Source of the DNA: Paenibacillus sp. ACRRY
Lineage (GTDB): Bacteria; Bacillota; Bacilli; Paenibacillales; Paenibacillaceae
Reading direction: 5' to 3'
NCBI RefSeq assembly: GCF_022346995.1
Contig: NZ_JAKRNM010000016.1
Coordinates: forward strand, 1-64,000
Length of the DNA stretch: 64,000 nucleotides
Of the stretch, positions 46,219 to 55,922 are shown piece by piece. Both the position numbers and the translations under genes were made by a program. A model generated the notes under the pieces. The model saw only the letters and a program-made list of their open reading frames with translations. It had not been told where the DNA came from and ran no database searches. Each line of letters opens with the position of its first letter. The stretch's first letter is position 1.

Positions 46219-46224
46219 GGGCGG

Positions 46225-47061
46225 GTGAACAGCTTGACCCTTTCTGAACAAATCTATGAAGCTCTGATCTATATGTATGCCCTGAGCCTTCTGTTCTATT
46301 TCTCGGACTGCATTCGACGGAATGCGGGGGCGAAGCGAACGGGCACAGGGTTTCTTGTTGTTGTCTGGCTGCTTCAGGTCGTTCATGTGATTTTGCGGAT
46401 GTGGACCGAGGGCCACTTTCCGATCTATACAACGTTCGATTTTCTGTTTATCTTCTCGTTTAGTATCGTATTGATGTCCCTGGGGATGATACGTGTCCAG
46501 CGTTCGGAATTTGTCATCCTGCTATTGAATATCGTGGGCTTCTCGGTTACCGTACTGAATCGATTGTGGTTTACGGCTGGGGAGATATCGCTGCATAACT
46601 GGCAGACCGTTCACGGGCTGCTGATCATGCACATTACGCTGGCGAATCTGGGTTTTGCTGCCCTCACGGTAGCTTCGGTCTTCGCCCTGTTGTATCTGTT
46701 CCTGCATCGTAAATTGAAAAACAAAAAATGGAATGATGCGATGCGACGGATGCCGAGTCTTGAAGTTATTGGCAAATACATGGATGGCGCAACATTGATC
46801 GGAACACCGCTGCTTGGCGTCTCCGTGGTGCTGGCCGTTTTATCCATTGTCGCTGAGACCAGGTGGTATCTGCTTTTGGATCTAAAAGTCATTGCAACAG
46901 GTCTCGCTATTGCGATCTATATCGGTTATTTCGTTTCTAAGCAGAGAAAGCAGTTTTCCAACATCATCATGGCAAGATGGACATTGATTGGATATGGTTT
47001 TGTCATTATGAGCTTTTTATCCAATGCGTATTCAGCGTTTCATCGTTGGACAGGAGAGTGA
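46225..47061 (+). CDS. hemX: HemX/CcsA-like membrane protein
   Basis: The 278-residue protein has about eight membrane segments and belongs to the cytochrome c assembly (CcsA) superfamily. In B. subtilis, HemX lowers the amount of HemA. Segments such as WFTAGEISLHNWQTVHGLLI and the final WTLIGYGFVIMSFLSNAY are characteristic. The start is uncertain: GTG 46225 (6 bases after the hemA stop) or TTG 46234, which is better spaced from AAGGGCGG. The order hemA-hemX is the standard one. Confidence 0.9.
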   Translation: MNSLTLSEQIYEALIYMYALSLLFYFSDCIRRNAGAKRTGTGFLVVVWLLQVVHVILRMWTEGHFPIYTTFDFLFIFSFSIVLMSLGMIRVQRSEFVILLLNIVGFSVTVLNRLWFTAGEISLHNWQTVHGLLIMHITLANLGFAALTVASVFALLYLFLHRKLKNKKWNDAMRRMPSLEVIGKYMDGATLIGTPLLGVSVVLAVLSIVAETRWYLLLDLKVIATGLAIAIYIGYFVSKQRKQFSNIIMARWTLIGYGFVIMSFLSNAYSAFHRWTGE

Positions 47062-47066
47062 GGACT

Positions 47067-47717
47067 ATGGATCGCTATACGCCGTTATATGTAAATACTT
47101 CAGGCAAAACCTGCTGCGTTGTCGGGGGCGGACGTGTTGCCGAACGTAAGATTAAAGGTTTGCTTCACGCCGAAGCGCATATTAAGGTGTTTAGTCCAGA
47201 AATCACCTCGGAGCTGAAACAACTGCATCAGGATTCCCGAATTGAGTGGATAGCCCGGTCCTACCGCAAAGGTGATTTGCGGGGGGCCTTTCTCGTATAT
47301 GCAGCAACGGATCACGTTGAAGTCAATGCACAAGTAGTACAGGAAGCTAACGATGCGGGCATACTGGTGAATGACGCGATGTCTTCCGAGAACAGTGCTT
47401 TCATTACCCCCAGTGTGGTCAGGCGTGGAAGATTGAGCATTGCCATCTCAACGGCTGGAGCAGGACCGGCAGCTGCTGCAGAGATTCGGTCTACACTGGA
47501 GCAGCAATTTGGCGAAGAATACGAGACGTATATTGAATTTTTACATCAGATGAGGATTCAAGTGAAGTCACGTGTATCGTCTCCGCGTGTGCGAAGCATT
47601 TTACTGCGGCGATTGACTGAAATGAATGTGCTGGAGGATATCCGTGCAGGGCAATTTCAGTGGTGGACAGAAGAAGAAATCGGGAACTGGATATCCCGTA
47701 ATCAGGAGGAGCTGTAG
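47067..47717 (+). CDS. Precorrin-2 dehydrogenase / sirohydrochlorin ferrochelatase (CysG N-terminal type)
   Basis: The 216-residue protein is a siroheme synthase of the SirC/Met8 kind, which oxidises precorrin-2 with NAD. The nucleotide site is [18 protein letters not shown], followed by [14 protein letters not shown] and [17 protein letters not shown]. Start ATG 47067 is supported by GAGGACT just upstream. It sits inside the hem operon between hemX and hemC; with the CobA half of the gene at 48681, it makes a siroheme branch from uroporphyrinogen III. Confidence 0.88.
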   Translation: MDRYTPLYVNTSGKTCCVVGGGRVAERKIKGLLHAEAHIKVFSPEITSELKQLHQDSRIEWIARSYRKGDLRGAFLVYAATDHVEVNAQVVQEANDAGILVNDAMSSENSAFITPSVVRRGRLSIAISTAGAGPAAAAEIRSTLEQQFGEEYETYIEFLHQMRIQVKSRVSSPRVRSILLRRLTEMNVLEDIRAGQFQWWTEEEIGNWISRNQEEL

Positions 47718-47719
47718 AC

Positions 47720-48676
47720 ATGCGTACAATTAAAGTGGGAAGCAGACAAAGCGCACTGGCTTTGACACAGACAGGCCATGTAATTCAGGATTTACGCAGC
47801 ATTTGTGAGCGGGAAGGTTTAGCATTTGACTTTGAAGTACATAAGATCGTTACGAAGGGAGACTTGATTCTCGATGTAACGCTATCCAAAGTCGGTGGCA
47901 AAGGACTGTTTGTCAAAGAGATCGAACAGGCCATGTTGGATCGCACCATTGATATGGCTGTGCACAGCATGAAGGATATGCCGTCCGAACTGCCGGAAGG
48001 TTTAATTAACGGCGCAGTTCCGCGCCGTGCCGATCCGCGTGATGCCCTGATCTCCAATGGAGGTCTATCTTTGGATCAATTGCCGGAAGGGGCGAGAGTG
48101 GGGACAAGCAGTCTCCGTCGTTCCAGTCAGTTAAAGGCATATCGCCCGGATCTGCAGCTCGAATCGCTGCGTGGTAACATTGACTCACGTCTTCGCAAGC
48201 TGGAGACGGAGGGCCTCGATGCTATTATTTTGGCTGCTGCAGGCTTATATCGAATGGGCTGGCAGGATCGGATTACCGAGTATCTGTCCGAAGAGGCTTG
48301 TCTTCCTGCCGTTGGCCAGGGTGCACTGGGTATTGAATGTCGTGAGGATGACGCGGAGCTGCTTCATCTGTTGAAGCTGTATAACGATCCGGAGACTGCT
48401 TCTCCCGTTTTGGCAGAACGTAAATTCCTCAGTGTATTGAATGGGGGTTGTCAGGTACCTATCGGTGCTCATGCGGTCTGGAATCGTCAGCAAGATACAG
48501 ATTCCCCGAATGGGCAAAACACGTTACAATTAACGGGTATGGTTGGTACGCCGGATGGCGGACTGATTCTTAAGGAAGCTCTGACCGGAACAGATCCGGT
48601 ACGTCTTGGAGAAGAAGTAGCGTGGAGATTGATTGAACGGGGAGCAGAGCAGATACTGGCAGAAGTTAGGGGATGA
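47720..48676 (+). CDS. hemC: Hydroxymethylbilane synthase (porphobilinogen deaminase)
   Basis: The 318-residue enzyme joins four porphobilinogens. Cys244 ([10 protein letters not shown]) carries the dipyrromethane cofactor. Other motifs are [40 protein letters not shown] and [12 protein letters not shown]. It begins 2 bases after the preceding stop, with a GGAGGAG ribosome site inside that gene, so translation is coupled. Confidence 0.97.
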   Translation: MRTIKVGSRQSALALTQTGHVIQDLRSICEREGLAFDFEVHKIVTKGDLILDVTLSKVGGKGLFVKEIEQAMLDRTIDMAVHSMKDMPSELPEGLINGAVPRRADPRDALISNGGLSLDQLPEGARVGTSSLRRSSQLKAYRPDLQLESLRGNIDSRLRKLETEGLDAIILAAAGLYRMGWQDRITEYLSEEACLPAVGQGALGIECREDDAELLHLLKLYNDPETASPVLAERKFLSVLNGGCQVPIGAHAVWNRQQDTDSPNGQNTLQLTGMVGTPDGGLILKEALTGTDPVRLGEEVAWRLIERGAEQILAEVRG

Positions 48677-48680
48677 GGAC

Positions 48681-50243
48681 ATGGTGGGAAAGGTCTTTTT
48701 GGTAGGAGCAGGTCCAGGGGATGCTAAGCTGATAACGGTAAAAGGATGGGAGTCCATCGGCAAAGCAGATGCTGTAGTCTATGATCGCTTGGCCAGTCCA
48801 AGATTGTTAAAACAGATGAAGCCTGGCGCAGTGAAGATATACGTAGGCAAGCGGCCTGACCGTCACACGATGAAACAGGAAGAGATTAATCAGCTGCTCG
48901 TCGATCTGGCCCTTGAAGGGAAAGTGGTTGTTCGGCTGAAAGGCGGAGATCCAACGATATTTGGACGCGTCGGCGAAGAGGCAGACCTGCTGCACAAAAA
49001 CGGCGTTCCTTTTGAAATCGTGCCTGGGGTTACCGCAGCCATAAGTGTGCCTGCTTATGCTGGAATACCGGTGACCCACCGCGATTATGCATCATCCATT
49101 TCCATAATTACAGGGCATGAAAGCCCGGACAAGCTGGATCGCAGCATTCATTGGGATAAAGTCACGAACGCAACGGGAACACTGGTATTTATGATGGGTG
49201 TAGCCAAGATCGGTTATATCAGTGAACAACTCATCCGTCATGGCCGTCCGGCACAGACACCAGTCGCACTGGTTCGTTGGGGAACAAGAGCTGAGCAGGA
49301 TACCCTTGTGGGTACGCTTGAAAATATAGAAGCGAAGGTCATTGCTGCCAACTTCCAACCGCCTGCAGTCATTGTTGTGGGTGAGGTGGTAAACCAGCGT
49401 GAGCAATTGAAATGGGCCGAGGTACTGCCGTTGTTCGGCAAACGAATTCTGGTGACGCGCGCTCGCAGTCAGGCGAGTGAACTGGTGAACCGAATCGAAG
49501 AACTCGGTGGTGAGCCGTATGAGTTTCCGGTTATTGAAACCGTTATGCCTTCGAGTGAAACAGCTAAACAAAGTGTCAAAGATGCCTTCCGTGCGTTAAA
49601 TACATTTGATTGGGTATTTTTCACGAGCGTAAACGGCGTGGAGTTTTTCTTCCGTCATCTGGAAGAGCAAGGCAAGGATATCCGGGCTATCCATCAAGCA
49701 AGAGTAGCCGCGGTCGGACCTTCAACTGCCGATGCCCTGCGTAAGCACGGTGTTATTGCGGAAGTGGTCAAAGGGCCTTTTCAGCAGGAAGGTATGCTGG
49801 AAGCATTTGAGAGTGAATTGAAAGAAGGCCAGAAAGTGCTGCTTCCGCATGGAGATCTGGCACGGTCCTGGTTGCCTGACCAGTTAAAGGAACGTGGACT
49901 TGAGGTCACGGAAGCGATCATCTATGACACCGTACTCGCAGGCGAGGATGATGATGAACTTCTGAAGCTGCTGGAAGAAGGCGGTATTCACGCGGTAACG
50001 TTCACGAGCTCTTCTACGGTTACGAACTTCATGGAGATGCTTAAACGGATGGGACTCCAAGATCCATTACCTTTGTTAAAGCATGTCGAGGTTGCTTGCA
50101 TCGGACCAGTGACTGCCAAGACGGCAGAAGCAGCTGGATTAAAGGTAACACTGATGGCTGCAGAAGCAACGATCGAGAGTATGATCTCTGCGCTGTGTGA
50201 GTGGAAACGGACGCCTTCTCCAGAAGGGGCTATGCCTCGTTGA
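48681..50243 (+). CDS. cobA-hemD: Fused uroporphyrinogen-III methyltransferase (CobA) and uroporphyrinogen-III synthase (HemD)
   Basis: The 520-residue protein joins two activities. Residues ~1-250 form a SAM-dependent uroporphyrinogen-III C-methyltransferase: VFLVGAGPGDAKLITVKG, VVRLKGGDPTIFGRVGEEAD, VPGVTAAISVPAYAGIPVTH and AVIVVGEVV. Residues ~262-510 are HemD: GKRILVTRARSQASELVNRI, WVFFTSVNGVEFF, VAAVGPSTADAL and VTFTSSSTVTNF. HemC product is thus cyclised and may be methylated in the same polypeptide, splitting haem and siroheme flow. ATG 48681 follows GGGGATGAGG. B. subtilis has hemD as a separate gene. Confidence 0.95.
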   Translation: MVGKVFLVGAGPGDAKLITVKGWESIGKADAVVYDRLASPRLLKQMKPGAVKIYVGKRPDRHTMKQEEINQLLVDLALEGKVVVRLKGGDPTIFGRVGEEADLLHKNGVPFEIVPGVTAAISVPAYAGIPVTHRDYASSISIITGHESPDKLDRSIHWDKVTNATGTLVFMMGVAKIGYISEQLIRHGRPAQTPVALVRWGTRAEQDTLVGTLENIEAKVIAANFQPPAVIVVGEVVNQREQLKWAEVLPLFGKRILVTRARSQASELVNRIEELGGEPYEFPVIETVMPSSETAKQSVKDAFRALNTFDWVFFTSVNGVEFFFRHLEEQGKDIRAIHQARVAAVGPSTADALRKHGVIAEVVKGPFQQEGMLEAFESELKEGQKVLLPHGDLARSWLPDQLKERGLEVTEAIIYDTVLAGEDDDELLKLLEEGGIHAVTFTSSSTVTNFMEMLKRMGLQDPLPLLKHVEVACIGPVTAKTAEAAGLKVTLMAAEATIESMISALCEWKRTPSPEGAMPR

Positions 50244-50303
50244 AAATACGAATTATATCGCTATTGTAATAGATTGTATCCATATACCAAAATGCAGATT
50301 GAT

Positions 50304-50347
50304 GAAGCGTGCTGAATTCGTTAGGATACCGGCGCGCTTCCCTTTTT
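50304..50347 (+). terminator. Terminator or attenuator between cobA-hemD and hemB
   Basis: GAAGCGTGC (50304-50312) pairs with GCGCGCTTC (50332-50340, one G-U), followed by CCTTTTT. It stands inside the hem gene cluster and may reduce or end transcription before hemB. Confidence 0.6.
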
Positions 50348-50380
50348 GCTCTACTTTACTCTAAGAGAGGATGTATCTAT

Positions 50381-51382
50381 ATGAGTTTTCCAATTGTACG
50401 ACACCGTCGCTTACGTCAATCCGCAGGCATCCGCAATATGGTCAGAGAGACTCATCTGACCGTGGATGATTTTATCCAGCCCATCTATGTAACTTACGGT
50501 GAAAACGTAAAATCCGAGATTAAATCCATGCCAGGCGTATTCCGTTTCTCTCTTGACCGTCTGCAAGAAGAGGTAAAAGAGATTGCCGATCTGGGAATTC
50601 CGGCCGTATTGTTATTTGGTATTCCTGAGACGAAGGATAGTATTGGTTCTTCCGGCTTTGCTGAAGATGGTATTGTACAGGAAGCAACGAAATTGATTAA
50701 GTCCTGGTATCCCGATCTTCTGGTTGTGGCGGATACCTGCCTGTGTGAATTTACGGATCACGGACACTGCGGCATGGTGCATACCGTTGAAGTTGACGGA
50801 CATATCTGCGGAGATGTTCTGAATGATGAATCCCTGGACCTGCTGGTGAAAACAGCTGTATCCCAAGCCAAAGCAGGCGCGGATATTATTGCCCCATCCA
50901 ATATGATGGATGGATTCGTTCAGGCCATTCGGGCAGGACTGGATGAGAATGGATTCAGCCATATTCCAATCATGTCATACTCCGTTAAATATGCATCTGC
51001 TTTTTATGGTCCCTTCCGTGAAGCAGCGGATTCCACACCGCAGTTTGGAGATCGCAAATCGTACCAGATGGACCCGGCCAATGCCCGTGAGGCGCTGCGC
51101 GAAGCTGAAACAGATGTGCTTGAAGGAGCAGACATGCTGATGGTGAAACCATCACTTTCTTATCTGGACGTGATGCGTACAATCAAGGATCAATTTGACC
51201 TCCCGCTTGTGGCTTATAATGTAAGTGGTGAGTACGCCATGGTGAAGGCTGCAGCAATACAAGGTTGGATCGACGAGAAAAAGGTCGCCATGGAAATTCT
51301 GCTCAGCATGAAACGCGCAGGTGCGGACATGATCATTACGTACTACGGAAAAGATGCATCCCGCTGGTTGGCTGAGAAGTAA
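50381..51382 (+). CDS. hemB: Delta-aminolevulinic acid dehydratase (porphobilinogen synthase)
   Basis: The 333-residue enzyme condenses two aminolevulinate molecules to porphobilinogen. The zinc-type cysteine cluster is present ([15 protein letters not shown]). Schiff-base lysines are in [18 protein letters not shown] and [14 protein letters not shown] 50381 follows AGAGAGGATG; the upstream in-frame codons overlap the terminator and are unlikely to be translated. Confidence 0.97.
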   Translation: MSFPIVRHRRLRQSAGIRNMVRETHLTVDDFIQPIYVTYGENVKSEIKSMPGVFRFSLDRLQEEVKEIADLGIPAVLLFGIPETKDSIGSSGFAEDGIVQEATKLIKSWYPDLLVVADTCLCEFTDHGHCGMVHTVEVDGHICGDVLNDESLDLLVKTAVSQAKAGADIIAPSNMMDGFVQAIRAGLDENGFSHIPIMSYSVKYASAFYGPFREAADSTPQFGDRKSYQMDPANAREALREAETDVLEGADMLMVKPSLSYLDVMRTIKDQFDLPLVAYNVSGEYAMVKAAAIQGWIDEKKVAMEILLSMKRAGADMIITYYGKDASRWLAEK

Positions 51383-51528
51383 AGGTTCTGAGTTTTATAC
51401 GTTTGCTCAGAGAGTCGTTACAGAATTATAAACATATACCAAGGCCCCGCACGACCCTGTAATGTCACTTGTATGGATCAGTTTTCTGTTCATATAGAAG
51501 CAGGGCCTTCATATTAAGGAGGATGTTC

Positions 51529-52833
51529 ATGACTGCACAATCAGGAAAAAGACGCAACGATGAGCGCTCACGCAGCGCATTCGAAGAAGCCAAGCAGTAC
51601 ATACCTGGAGGCGTAAACAGCCCTGTTAGGGCATTCAAATCGGTAGGACTTACCCCGATCTATGCAGAACGTGGAGAAGGGTCCAAAATTTACGATATAG
51701 ATGGCAATGTTTTTATTGATTATGTGGGCTCATGGGGACCGCTTATCATGGGACATGCCCATCCTGATGTCGTTGAAGCACTGCGTGAAACAGCTCTTAA
51801 AGGAACGAGCTTTGGTGCTCCAACGCTGCTGGAGACCGAGATGGCTAAACTTGTTTGCGAACGCGTACCTTCCATCGATATTGTACGGATGGTCAACTCG
51901 GGTACGGAAGCAACCATGAGTGCCATCAGGTTGGCGCGCGGTGTAACGGGCCGCAGCAAAATTTTGAAGTTTGAAGGTTCATATCATGGACATGCGGACA
52001 GCTTGCTGATCAAAGCGGGCTCTGGTGTCGCTACCCTTGGATTGCCAGACAGTCCTGGAGTTCCTGAAGGCGTCGCTACCAATACGATCACGGTACCTTA
52101 CAATGATTTGGAATCAGTTAGCCTTGCCTTTGAACGTTTTGGTGAGGAACTGGCTGCTGTCATTGTCGAGCCTGTGGCTGGGAATATGGGCGTTGTACCT
52201 CCGGCAGAGGGCTTTCTTGAAGGCCTTCGCAGCCTGACGAGCCAGTACGGCAGCCTGCTTATTTTTGACGAAGTCATGACTGGTTTCCGTGTAGGCCTGA
52301 ACTGTGCACAGGGTCGATACGGTGTTACGCCCGATCTGACTTGTCTCGGTAAAGTTATCGGCGGCGGCCTTCCGGTCGGAGCATATGGCGGCCGAAGGGA
52401 TCTGATGGAGCAGATCGCTCCAACCGGTCCGATCTATCAAGCGGGAACACTCAGCGGTAACCCCCTGGCTATGGCAGCAGGCTATACCACCCTCAAGCTG
52501 TTGACACCGGAAGTTTATGATCGTTTGGAGACGTTGTCGGCTCGTTTGCAGGCTGGCTTCGAAAAGAATGCAGCAGAGGCGGGTATTGCAGTAACCATTA
52601 ACCGCGTTGGCTCCATGGTATGTCCGTTCTTCAGCAGTATACCTGTTACCAATTACGATATAGCCAAAGAAAGCAATTTGGATCAGTTTGTTCGCTACTT
52701 TGCAGCGATGATTGATCACGGCATAAGTGTAGCACCTTCCCAATTTGAGGGCATGTTCGTCTCTGGTGTGCACACAGAGCAGGACATTGACGATACGATT
52801 GAAGCAAACCGCAAGGCTCTTCAATCTCTATGA
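51529..52833 (+). CDS. hemL: Glutamate-1-semialdehyde 2,1-aminomutase
   Basis: The 434-residue PLP enzyme turns glutamate-1-semialdehyde into 5-aminolevulinate. The PLP lysine is Lys275 ([16 protein letters not shown]). Other motifs are [39 protein letters not shown] and [13 protein letters not shown] 51529 has AAGGAGG 6 bases upstream. The preceding gap contains a hairpin (AAGGCCC at 51440 with GGGCCTT at ~51504) without a T tract. Confidence 0.96.
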   Translation: MTAQSGKRRNDERSRSAFEEAKQYIPGGVNSPVRAFKSVGLTPIYAERGEGSKIYDIDGNVFIDYVGSWGPLIMGHAHPDVVEALRETALKGTSFGAPTLLETEMAKLVCERVPSIDIVRMVNSGTEATMSAIRLARGVTGRSKILKFEGSYHGHADSLLIKAGSGVATLGLPDSPGVPEGVATNTITVPYNDLESVSLAFERFGEELAAVIVEPVAGNMGVVPPAEGFLEGLRSLTSQYGSLLIFDEVMTGFRVGLNCAQGRYGVTPDLTCLGKVIGGGLPVGAYGGRRDLMEQIAPTGPIYQAGTLSGNPLAMAAGYTTLKLLTPEVYDRLETLSARLQAGFEKNAAEAGIAVTINRVGSMVCPFFSSIPVTNYDIAKESNLDQFVRYFAAMIDHGISVAPSQFEGMFVSGVHTEQDIDDTIEANRKALQSL

Positions 52834-53735
52834 CGATCAAAAGTTGGAAACGTCGTGGAGAATGGCTTGAGCTGATGCCAGGCAAAGTCGTAACAGGCAG
52901 TTCGGACAAACAGCTTGCGGCAGAGCAGTGGCTGCTCACTGAACTTTTGTTCCCAGAAAAGCTGCTTCGTCAGCTCAAGGCAAATCACGGAATTCAACTC
53001 GCAGGGGACCGGCTTCGGCTGGCCCTTTTTGCATCTCAGCCCATTGATGTTGAACCCCGGTGGGCAGAGATTGAAGTGCTGTACGAGGATGATTTTAGTC
53101 TGGTTGTGCACAAACCCGCGGGTATGAAGCTCCATCCGGATGGAACTCGTGCCAATCATGCCATTACACTGGATCACGCTGTTGCTTCTTATTATGAGAT
53201 GAACGGTATCGACACCAGCGTGCGTCATGTGCATCGCCTCGATGAAGATACAACAGGCCCTGTACTCTATGCCAAAAATGCTTTTGCTCTGGCAAAATTG
53301 GATGAGGCAATGCGCCGCAAAGAAATAGGGCGTCAGTATGTTGCCATTGCTGAAGGGCAGGTTTCTCCGGAATACAGCAAAATTGATGCGCCCATCGGTA
53401 AGGACAGGCATCATAAGCAGCGTAGACGCGTTTCCGAGAGTGGGCAGGAAGCAGTAACACATGTAGAGATTGTGGAAGTGTGGGAACATGCTACACTTGT
53501 GCGTTTGATACTGGATACAGGGCGTACACATCAGATCAGAGTGCATCTGAGTTATGCCGGACACCCGCTTGTTGGCGATCAGCTGTATGGAGGAAGAGCT
53601 GATTCAATTGGACGCCAGGCTCTTCATGGGGAAGTGTTAAGGTTTAATCATCCGCTTACGGGAGCGCTGATTGAAGTTCGGGATCCGTGGCCCTCCGATT
53701 TTGAAAAGCTGGCTCAGCGGGAACGAATAACTTAA
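52830..53735 (+). CDS. RluA-family RNA pseudouridine synthase
   Basis: The 301-residue protein has the catalytic motif HRLDEDTTG (Asp nucleophile), [11 protein letters not shown] and [26 protein letters not shown], typical of the RluA/RluD family that isomerises uridines in rRNA or tRNA. The ATG overlaps the hemL stop by 4 bases (ATGA), so it is translationally coupled to hemL, an unusual link with tetrapyrrole synthesis. The N-terminal ~80 residues are divergent and lack a clear S4 domain. The RNA target is unknown. Confidence 0.9.
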   Translation: MTIKSWKRRGEWLELMPGKVVTGSSDKQLAAEQWLLTELLFPEKLLRQLKANHGIQLAGDRLRLALFASQPIDVEPRWAEIEVLYEDDFSLVVHKPAGMKLHPDGTRANHAITLDHAVASYYEMNGIDTSVRHVHRLDEDTTGPVLYAKNAFALAKLDEAMRRKEIGRQYVAIAEGQVSPEYSKIDAPIGKDRHHKQRRRVSESGQEAVTHVEIVEVWEHATLVRLILDTGRTHQIRVHLSYAGHPLVGDQLYGGRADSIGRQALHGEVLRFNHPLTGALIEVRDPWPSDFEKLAQRERIT

Positions 53736-53873
53736 TAAAAAGGGTAGCTTTGAACAAAGGTGGCATGCTCATCTCATCCATGGCATATAGATGGGGTAAC
53801 GAAGGATTTGGACCATGGATCAGTCCCATGAGAAGGATCATGGTGAACATATGCCGAAAGGAGGACGCCACCT

Positions 53874-55415
53874 TTGTTGAATCAACCTTATGGTTTGCGG
53901 TTCGATATTTATGAGCGCGTTCATTTGTCCGAGGGAGTCCCTGCCATTGAGGAACTGGAGGAAATTGAGTTATACCCGCGTATTCAAGTCATCGGACAGG
54001 ATGATCATGCAACGTTGCGAGGCCATCTTTTGCTTACAGGTGCGTATCGGGGAGAGAACGAGATCTCGGAGGAATTGAAACATTTTATTCCGGTTGAGAT
54101 CACGGTTCCCCTGAATCGGGTAAGATCGCTTGAGGATATTTCGATTGAGATTGAAAACTTTGATGTGGATTTGTTATCCAGCCGAAGCTTGAATATTACA
54201 GGTGTGTTATCACTTCGTGGCATAGAGGGCTTTCCTGTTGAAGAGCCGCAGGCCTGGTCAGCTGAAGAATTTACCGTGGTACACTCCCCTGATCCGCAGC
54301 AGAGTAACCGCGCTCCGGAGGCAGAGTATGCAGATGCTGGGTTAAACACCTTTGCTCAAGAATACCTGCTGCAACGCAGTGAAGAGGAAGGGCTGCCTAT
54401 AACGGCCGATTCCCTATACGCAGCAGAAATCCCTGCGAATCCGCAGCAAGCCGCTGAAGAAAGTATTCGTTATGAAGAAGATGTGCAGCCGGAAGAACAG
54501 TTAACCCCAGCACCGCAACAGATCTATGCTGATACGCTCGAGAATCAAAATGAAGAAGACCGTCAGAACAGACGACCTGCTGAAGAAAACGCTCCTTCAT
54601 TAATTACCCAAGAAGATGTAGCGGCTGATAATGAAGTGCCCGCCTCACCTTCACCGGTTTCTTCTTTTATGGCGGAGACTGCAGACCGGCTGGCTTCTTA
54701 TCCGGAGTCAGAACCATTGCTACCTCTGGCTGAGGAATCACCATCTGTCTGGGCCGAGCCTTCCGTGGAGACCTTACATACAAACACGGGGCTGAACCGG
54801 CAACCATCGGAAGACTTGGCTGCTTCGAATGTTTGGAATTTCGAATCTTCCAGGTCGGGTTCACCGCAGGAAGATCAGACGCCGGCTGAGACGCCGGCAG
54901 AGAATTGGCAGGATGTGTTTGCAGCGTCTGAGCTGGAATCTGCGGAGGGAGAAAGACCTTCTGCACCGGAAGCAGTGGATGCAAATGAGTCTTCGGAGCC
55001 TGTTTCGTTTATTCCTGAACCTGTGGCTGAGACAGAAGACAAGCCAGAGCTCAAAGTAGCGTTTGGCAGCAAGAGGGAGTCTTCACCAAGACAGGAAGAA
55101 GGCGTGGGTATCTCGTCCCTGTTATCATCGGGTAGGTCAGTGCGGGATACAGAAACGGATCGGGAGGACGAGTCGGTCGCTGGCTCCGTACAGGAAGAAG
55201 CCTACCAGGCAGATGATGTTCAGTGGAAGAACCTGTTCTTGGGCACGATTGTGGATCAGACACCATTCCGCAAAGTTAAACTGTGCATCGTCCAGCGGGA
55301 AGAGACTTTGGATAGCATTGCTGACCGCTACCAATTGAGTACTCGGGAGCTCCAGTTATACAATCGGCTATCTGAACAGGTCGTTGAAGAGGGGCAGATT
55401 CTATACATTCCTTGA
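53874..55415 (+). CDS. spoVID: Stage VI sporulation protein D (spore coat morphogenesis), LysM
   Basis: The 513-residue protein starts at TTG 53874, 9 bases after AAGGAGG. The conserved N-terminal domain (residues ~1-125, LRFDIYERVHLSEGVPAIEE) drives spore localisation in B. subtilis SpoVID. A long acidic Pro/Glu/Ser-rich low-complexity middle (~130-450) and a C-terminal LysM domain (VQREETLDSIADRYQLSTRE to ILYIP) follow. LysM is expected to bind peptidoglycan or lipid II. In B. subtilis, spoVID also follows hemL. A weak sigma-E-like element (GGCATGCT, 14 bases, CATATAGA) lies near 53762-53791, but its match is poor. Confidence 0.9.
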   Translation: MLNQPYGLRFDIYERVHLSEGVPAIEELEEIELYPRIQVIGQDDHATLRGHLLLTGAYRGENEISEELKHFIPVEITVPLNRVRSLEDISIEIENFDVDLLSSRSLNITGVLSLRGIEGFPVEEPQAWSAEEFTVVHSPDPQQSNRAPEAEYADAGLNTFAQEYLLQRSEEEGLPITADSLYAAEIPANPQQAAEESIRYEEDVQPEEQLTPAPQQIYADTLENQNEEDRQNRRPAEENAPSLITQEDVAADNEVPASPSPVSSFMAETADRLASYPESEPLLPLAEESPSVWAEPSVETLHTNTGLNRQPSEDLAASNVWNFESSRSGSPQEDQTPAETPAENWQDVFAASELESAEGERPSAPEAVDANESSEPVSFIPEPVAETEDKPELKVAFGSKRESSPRQEEGVGISSLLSSGRSVRDTETDREDESVAGSVQEEAYQADDVQWKNLFLGTIVDQTPFRKVKLCIVQREETLDSIADRYQLSTRELQLYNRLSEQVVEEGQILYIP

Positions 55416-55444
55416 CCTCTGACAGGTAAAATAACGTCCCTACC

Positions 55445-55477
55445 AACCCGCAATCCTATAAGGATTGCGGGTTTTTG
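55445..55477 (+). terminator. Rho-independent terminator after spoVID
   Basis: AACCCGCAATCCT (55445-55457) pairs perfectly with AGGATTGCGGGTT (55461-55473), followed by TTTTT. Confidence 0.92.
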
Positions 55478-55529
55478 TGGCTTTTTGGTTTAACATGCAG
55501 GGCTGATGCGCGTTTCCGCTGTTGTCAGG

Positions 55530-55558
55530 TTGACTATCGGGCACGGTCAGGGTATGAT
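55530..55558 (+). promoter_or_regulatory. Predicted sigma-A promoter of the valS leader
   Basis: TTGACT (55530-55535) and TATGAT (55553-55558) have a 17-base spacer and precede the T-box leader directly. Confidence 0.7.
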
Positions 55559-55584
55559 GTGTTTAGGTTTTTTAAAGAATAACG

Positions 55585-55882
55585 TTGAATGGGAGTAGTA
55601 GACAGCAAGGCCTTTCAGAGAGCGGGATTGTAGCGCTGAGAAATTCCGCAGGAACCAACTGATCGAAGTCGCCCGGGAGTTGCCTGTTTGAATATGAGGA
55701 ACGATGAAACATGTCATTGTGATTTGTTTGTTCCTGAAGTAGGATGGGCCGGTAGCAGCCGTTATCTGCTTGAAGTGTCACGATAGCCTCAGAAAGGCAA
55801 GTTGTTTCTTTCTGTCTGCGTGAAACAAAGGTGGTACCGCGAAAGCTAACCTTTCGTCCTTTGATGGATGAAAGGTTTTTTT
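55585..55882 (+). promoter_or_regulatory. T-box riboswitch, valine (specifier GUC), upstream of valS
   Basis: The leader has the T-box element AAAGGTGGTACCGCG (55827-55841), which pairs with the free 3' end of uncharged tRNA. Stem I shows the GAGTAG S-turn strand and the CAGAGAGC segment. The specifier is GTC (55668-55670) within the typical GAA-NNN-...-GAGT context, which matches tRNA-Val. The terminator AACCTTTCGTCC (55848-55859) with GGATGAAAGGTT (55866-55877) plus T tract competes with the antiterminator. Uncharged tRNA-Val should therefore raise valS transcription. Confidence 0.93.
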
Positions 55883-55922
55883 GTTTTTTGGCGATGATGA
55901 TTAAGTAACGGAGGAATGACAC

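Noticed and set aside
52114-52824. 236-residue open frame antisense to hemL
   Set aside because: Fully contained in hemL, no ribosome site and no recognisable domain.
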